Positions 5,779 through 7,643 of a stretch of DNA of 7,643 nucleotides are shown here, in pieces. Source of the stretch: AC-52 sp044870295 (GTDB lineage: Bacteria > Actinomycetota > UBA4738). Made by a program: the position numbers and the translations under genes. The notes beneath the pieces are model-generated. The model had not been told where the DNA came from. It made no database searches and saw only the letters and a list, made by a program, of their open reading frames with translations. Positions within the stretch are counted from its first letter, which is position 1. Every line of letters starts with the position of its first letter. The stretch is taken from assembly GCA_044870295.1 (NCBI GenBank), contig JBIOYQ010000010.1:1-7643 (forward strand), read 5' to 3'.

Positions 5779-7596
5779 ATGCGGCGCTTCGCGATCGTCC
5801 TCCCGCTCGTCCTCTTGGTGGCGGTGATCATCTCTCCGCCGGCCATGGCCAAGAAGGACCCGAAAGTCGATCCGGTGAAACTGCTGCTGATGAAGCTCAC
5901 CGACTCGTCCCTCCAGTTCGACGGTCTGGGCAACCAGGGAGGAGGGAAGGGGTTCAGCAAGGAGCAGTTCGAGCGGTTCACCTGCACGAGCAGTGGAGAC
6001 CCCACGACGGCGGTCGACATGAGCTGCAACGACCCGACGTGGGCCCAGGACTTCAGCCCGGACAACGAGATCGCCATCGCGGTCGACCCCAATGATCCCA
6101 ACCATGTCGTGGCCGGGTCCAACGACTACACATACCGGTTCAACAACCATACCGGCGCCAGGCAGGCCCTGGTCCTGACCGGCTTCTTCACGTCCTTCGA
6201 CGGCGGGGCCACTTGGTTGGACGGCCGCATCCCCGTGCGGACCGGAAACGGTGCCGGCGACCCTTCGCCTGCGTTCGACGGCAAGCACGGCGTGGCGCTG
6301 ATGGCGCAGCTCGAGAACATCGGCGGTCAAGGCTCGCCCTTCACCGGCCAGGGCAACGTGTCCGTGAGCCGATCTACCGACGGGGGCGTCACCTGGAGCG
6401 AGCCGATCCGCGTGCTGAAGGGGCATGGCAACGGCATCGGCAACTCGAACAACGCGGTGTTCTGGGACAAGGAGTGGCTGACCGTCGACAACAACCCGGG
6501 CTCGCCGTTCTACGGCCGCGCATACTTGACGTCGACGCGATTCCTCAACGGGCTGCACGGCAGCTACACGGAATCGCCCATCTATCTAACCTATTCGGAC
6601 GACGGAGGGCTGACCTGGTCGAAGGAGGCCAGGATCTCCGGATCCCACCCCAGCTGCACGTTCCAGACCTCGGGATCGGGCGATGAGTGCGACGAAGACC
6701 AGTTCTCCATCACCGATGTGGCCTCCGACGGCACCGTCTACGTCCACTACCTCAACTCCCAGGACGAGGCGTCGTGGGAGGTGAACTTCGACTTCGACAC
6801 CCAGGTCATGGTAGTCAGGTCGGACGACGGTGGGGTGACGTTCGGGGATCCCGTCCCGGCGACGCACTTCGAGGATGGGCTCTCCGACACGCCGTGGTCG
6901 GTCATCGGTCGCCAGACGGTCTGGGGACACCAGATCCGGTGGGCCTCCGGTGGGAACATCTCGGTCAACCCGCTCGATCCGAACGACGTCACCGTGGTCT
7001 ACAGTGACCGCGGCACGCCCAACCCGAACGCCACCGATGACTGTGTCTTCGAAGTTCCGGGCACGGGCCCGAACTACGACCCGTGCAACGCCGGGCCCAG
7101 CCAAGAGCTGGACATCTACATGGTTCGATCCCTGGACGGTGGACTCACATGGAGCGCTCCGACCCCGGTCGAGGCGACCACCGGTCACGGGTGGTTCCCC
7201 TGGGCGGATCACAAGCCCGACGGGACGTTGGTCGTGGCGTGGGATCAGGACGACACGGCCTCGCCCGCCGATACCTTCCACCACGTGCTGAAGGTGGGCG
7301 GGGCTCCGTCCACCCAACTCGGCTCGGCCGAGAACGTGGACGTCTCGGTGACGCACTGGGCCGGCCAGTACACGACGGACTGGCCCGCGATCTGCGGCCC
7401 GGCCGGGTCCGCCACGCCTGGCAAGGACTGCAACGCATTCCACGGCGATTACACCGGGCTGGCGGTCGGGTCAGATGGGAGCATCAACGTCGTCTGGACG
7501 GGACTGAACCGGTTCGCCACGTCCACCCAGATCGACTTCTACACCGGCGCCCCGCACGAGGGGTACGCGCAGGACGCCATGTACGCTCGACGGTAG
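5779..7596 (+). CDS. Secreted Asp-box (BNR repeat) sialidase-like beta-propeller protein
   Basis: Exported protein of 605 residues. The signal peptide is clear (MRRFAIVLPLVLLVAVIISPPAMA, cleavage after about residue 24). The mature part contains five Asp-box motifs of the S-x-D-G-G-x-T-[WF] type: SFDGGATW (Asp141), STDGGVTW (Asp201), SDDGGLTW (Asp275), SDDGGVTF (Asp350) and SLDGGLTW (Asp453). These hairpin turns typify six-bladed propellers of the sialidase superfamily. Related strands recur without an Asp box (IAIAVDPNDPNHVVAGSND at 98-116; ISVNPLDPNDVTVVYSD at 394-410; GDYTGLAVGSDGSINVVWTG near the end). Eight cysteines fall into four close pairs (69/83, 293/304, 422/436, 539/551), suggesting disulfides in surface loops. 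I see no F/YRIP motif before the first Asp box, so sialidase activity is not supported; carbohydrate or protein binding, or another hydrolase activity, is equally possible. No membrane anchor or sorting signal is visible. It has its own likely promoter and terminator, downstream of the secreted protease. Confidence 0.88.
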   Translation: MRRFAIVLPLVLLVAVIISPPAMAKKDPKVDPVKLLLMKLTDSSLQFDGLGNQGGGKGFSKEQFERFTCTSSGDPTTAVDMSCNDPTWAQDFSPDNEIAIAVDPNDPNHVVAGSNDYTYRFNNHTGARQALVLTGFFTSFDGGATWLDGRIPVRTGNGAGDPSPAFDGKHGVALMAQLENIGGQGSPFTGQGNVSVSRSTDGGVTWSEPIRVLKGHGNGIGNSNNAVFWDKEWLTVDNNPGSPFYGRAYLTSTRFLNGLHGSYTESPIYLTYSDDGGLTWSKEARISGSHPSCTFQTSGSGDECDEDQFSITDVASDGTVYVHYLNSQDEASWEVNFDFDTQVMVVRSDDGGVTFGDPVPATHFEDGLSDTPWSVIGRQTVWGHQIRWASGGNISVNPLDPNDVTVVYSDRGTPNPNATDDCVFEVPGTGPNYDPCNAGPSQELDIYMVRSLDGGLTWSAPTPVEATTGHGWFPWADHKPDGTLVVAWDQDDTASPADTFHHVLKVGGAPSTQLGSAENVDVSVTHWAGQYTTDWPAICGPAGSATPGKDCNAFHGDYTGLAVGSDGSINVVWTGLNRFATSTQIDFYTGAPHEGYAQDAMYARR

Positions 7597-7614
7597 ACAA
7601 CACGATCCACGCAG

Positions 7615-7643
7615 GCGGCCCGGGGCCGAAGCCCCGGGCCGCT
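7615..7643 (+). terminator. Terminator hairpin at the right edge, T-tract outside the window
   Basis: Perfect 12-bp stem, GCGGCCCGGGGC (7615-7626) with GCCCCGGGCCGC (7631-7642), around the loop CGAA, 18 bases after the Asp-box gene's stop. A single T follows before the window ends, so the poly-T needed for an intrinsic terminator cannot be confirmed. Stem length and position match the terminator after the protease. Confidence 0.7.

Noticed and set aside
6226..6234. Arg-Ile-Pro (residues 150-152) as the sialidase F/YRIP motif
   Set aside because: It follows the first Asp box as DGRIPV rather than preceding it at the start of the propeller, and lacks the Phe/Tyr. It is probably coincidental.
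4870..6558. Long minus-strand open frame (562 codons) spanning the protease/Asp-box junction
   Set aside because: It crosses the terminator and two well-supported genes on the other strand, and shows no recognisable domain. It is an antisense shadow of GC-rich codon use.
1..7643. CRISPR arrays, tRNA/rRNA genes, insertion sequences, phage or defence genes
   Set aside because: None seen on reading. There are no regularly spaced repeats, no cloverleaf-like segments, and no transposase, integrase or nuclease motifs in the supported proteins.

Overview
This is a high-GC (roughly two thirds G+C by eye) stretch of bacterial chromosome, most likely from an actinobacterium. The 4-hydroxyphenylpyruvate dioxygenase (HPPD) closely resembles actinobacterial (Streptomyces-type) enzymes as I recall them. 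A DUF6328-type membrane protein, GTG starts and a TTCGAC/TAGCGT promoter-like pair point the same way. The lineage is inferred from composition and remembered family sequences, not from a search. Genes are densely packed and no gap exceeds about 300 bases.

Left part (1-2081): the window opens inside an HPPD gene, an enzyme of tyrosine catabolism, whose first 70-80 codons lie outside. A small four-helix membrane protein of the DUF6328 type follows after only 9 bases and is probably co-transcribed. The pair converges on a TetR-family repressor gene on the minus strand, with the two stop codons directly abutting. The repressor diverges from an acyl-CoA dehydrogenase gene. The 65-bp region between the two start codons holds overlapping inverted repeats (CGGTA-N4-TACCG and TTACCG-N2-CGGTAA), a good candidate operator for repressing both genes.

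Middle (2122-3312): a complete acyl-CoA dehydrogenase most like medium-chain enzymes, with FAD/substrate motifs and the catalytic Glu intact. It carries an arginine-rich insertion of about 13 residues between its beta domain and C-terminal helical domain. The repressor/dehydrogenase pair looks like a fatty-acid or branched acyl-CoA degradation module.

Right part (3313-7643): two exported proteins, each with a signal peptide and a strong Shine-Dalgarno. The first is a multidomain subtilisin-like serine protease (I9 propeptide, S8 catalytic domain with inserted PA domain, C-terminal Ig/Fn3-like domain). The second is a secreted beta-propeller protein with five Asp-box (BNR) repeats and eight cysteines in four close pairs. 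A 12-bp-stem intrinsic terminator separates them, and a second perfect 12-bp hairpin sits at the right edge after the second gene. They therefore look like neighbouring single-gene units that may act together outside the cell on protein or glycoprotein material.

I found no CRISPR array, tRNA, rRNA, insertion sequence, phage gene or defence system. The window is mostly ordinary metabolic and secretory genes. The items most worth checking are the bidirectional operator, the insertion in the dehydrogenase, the overlapping hairpins before the protease, and the cysteine-paired propeller of unknown activity.
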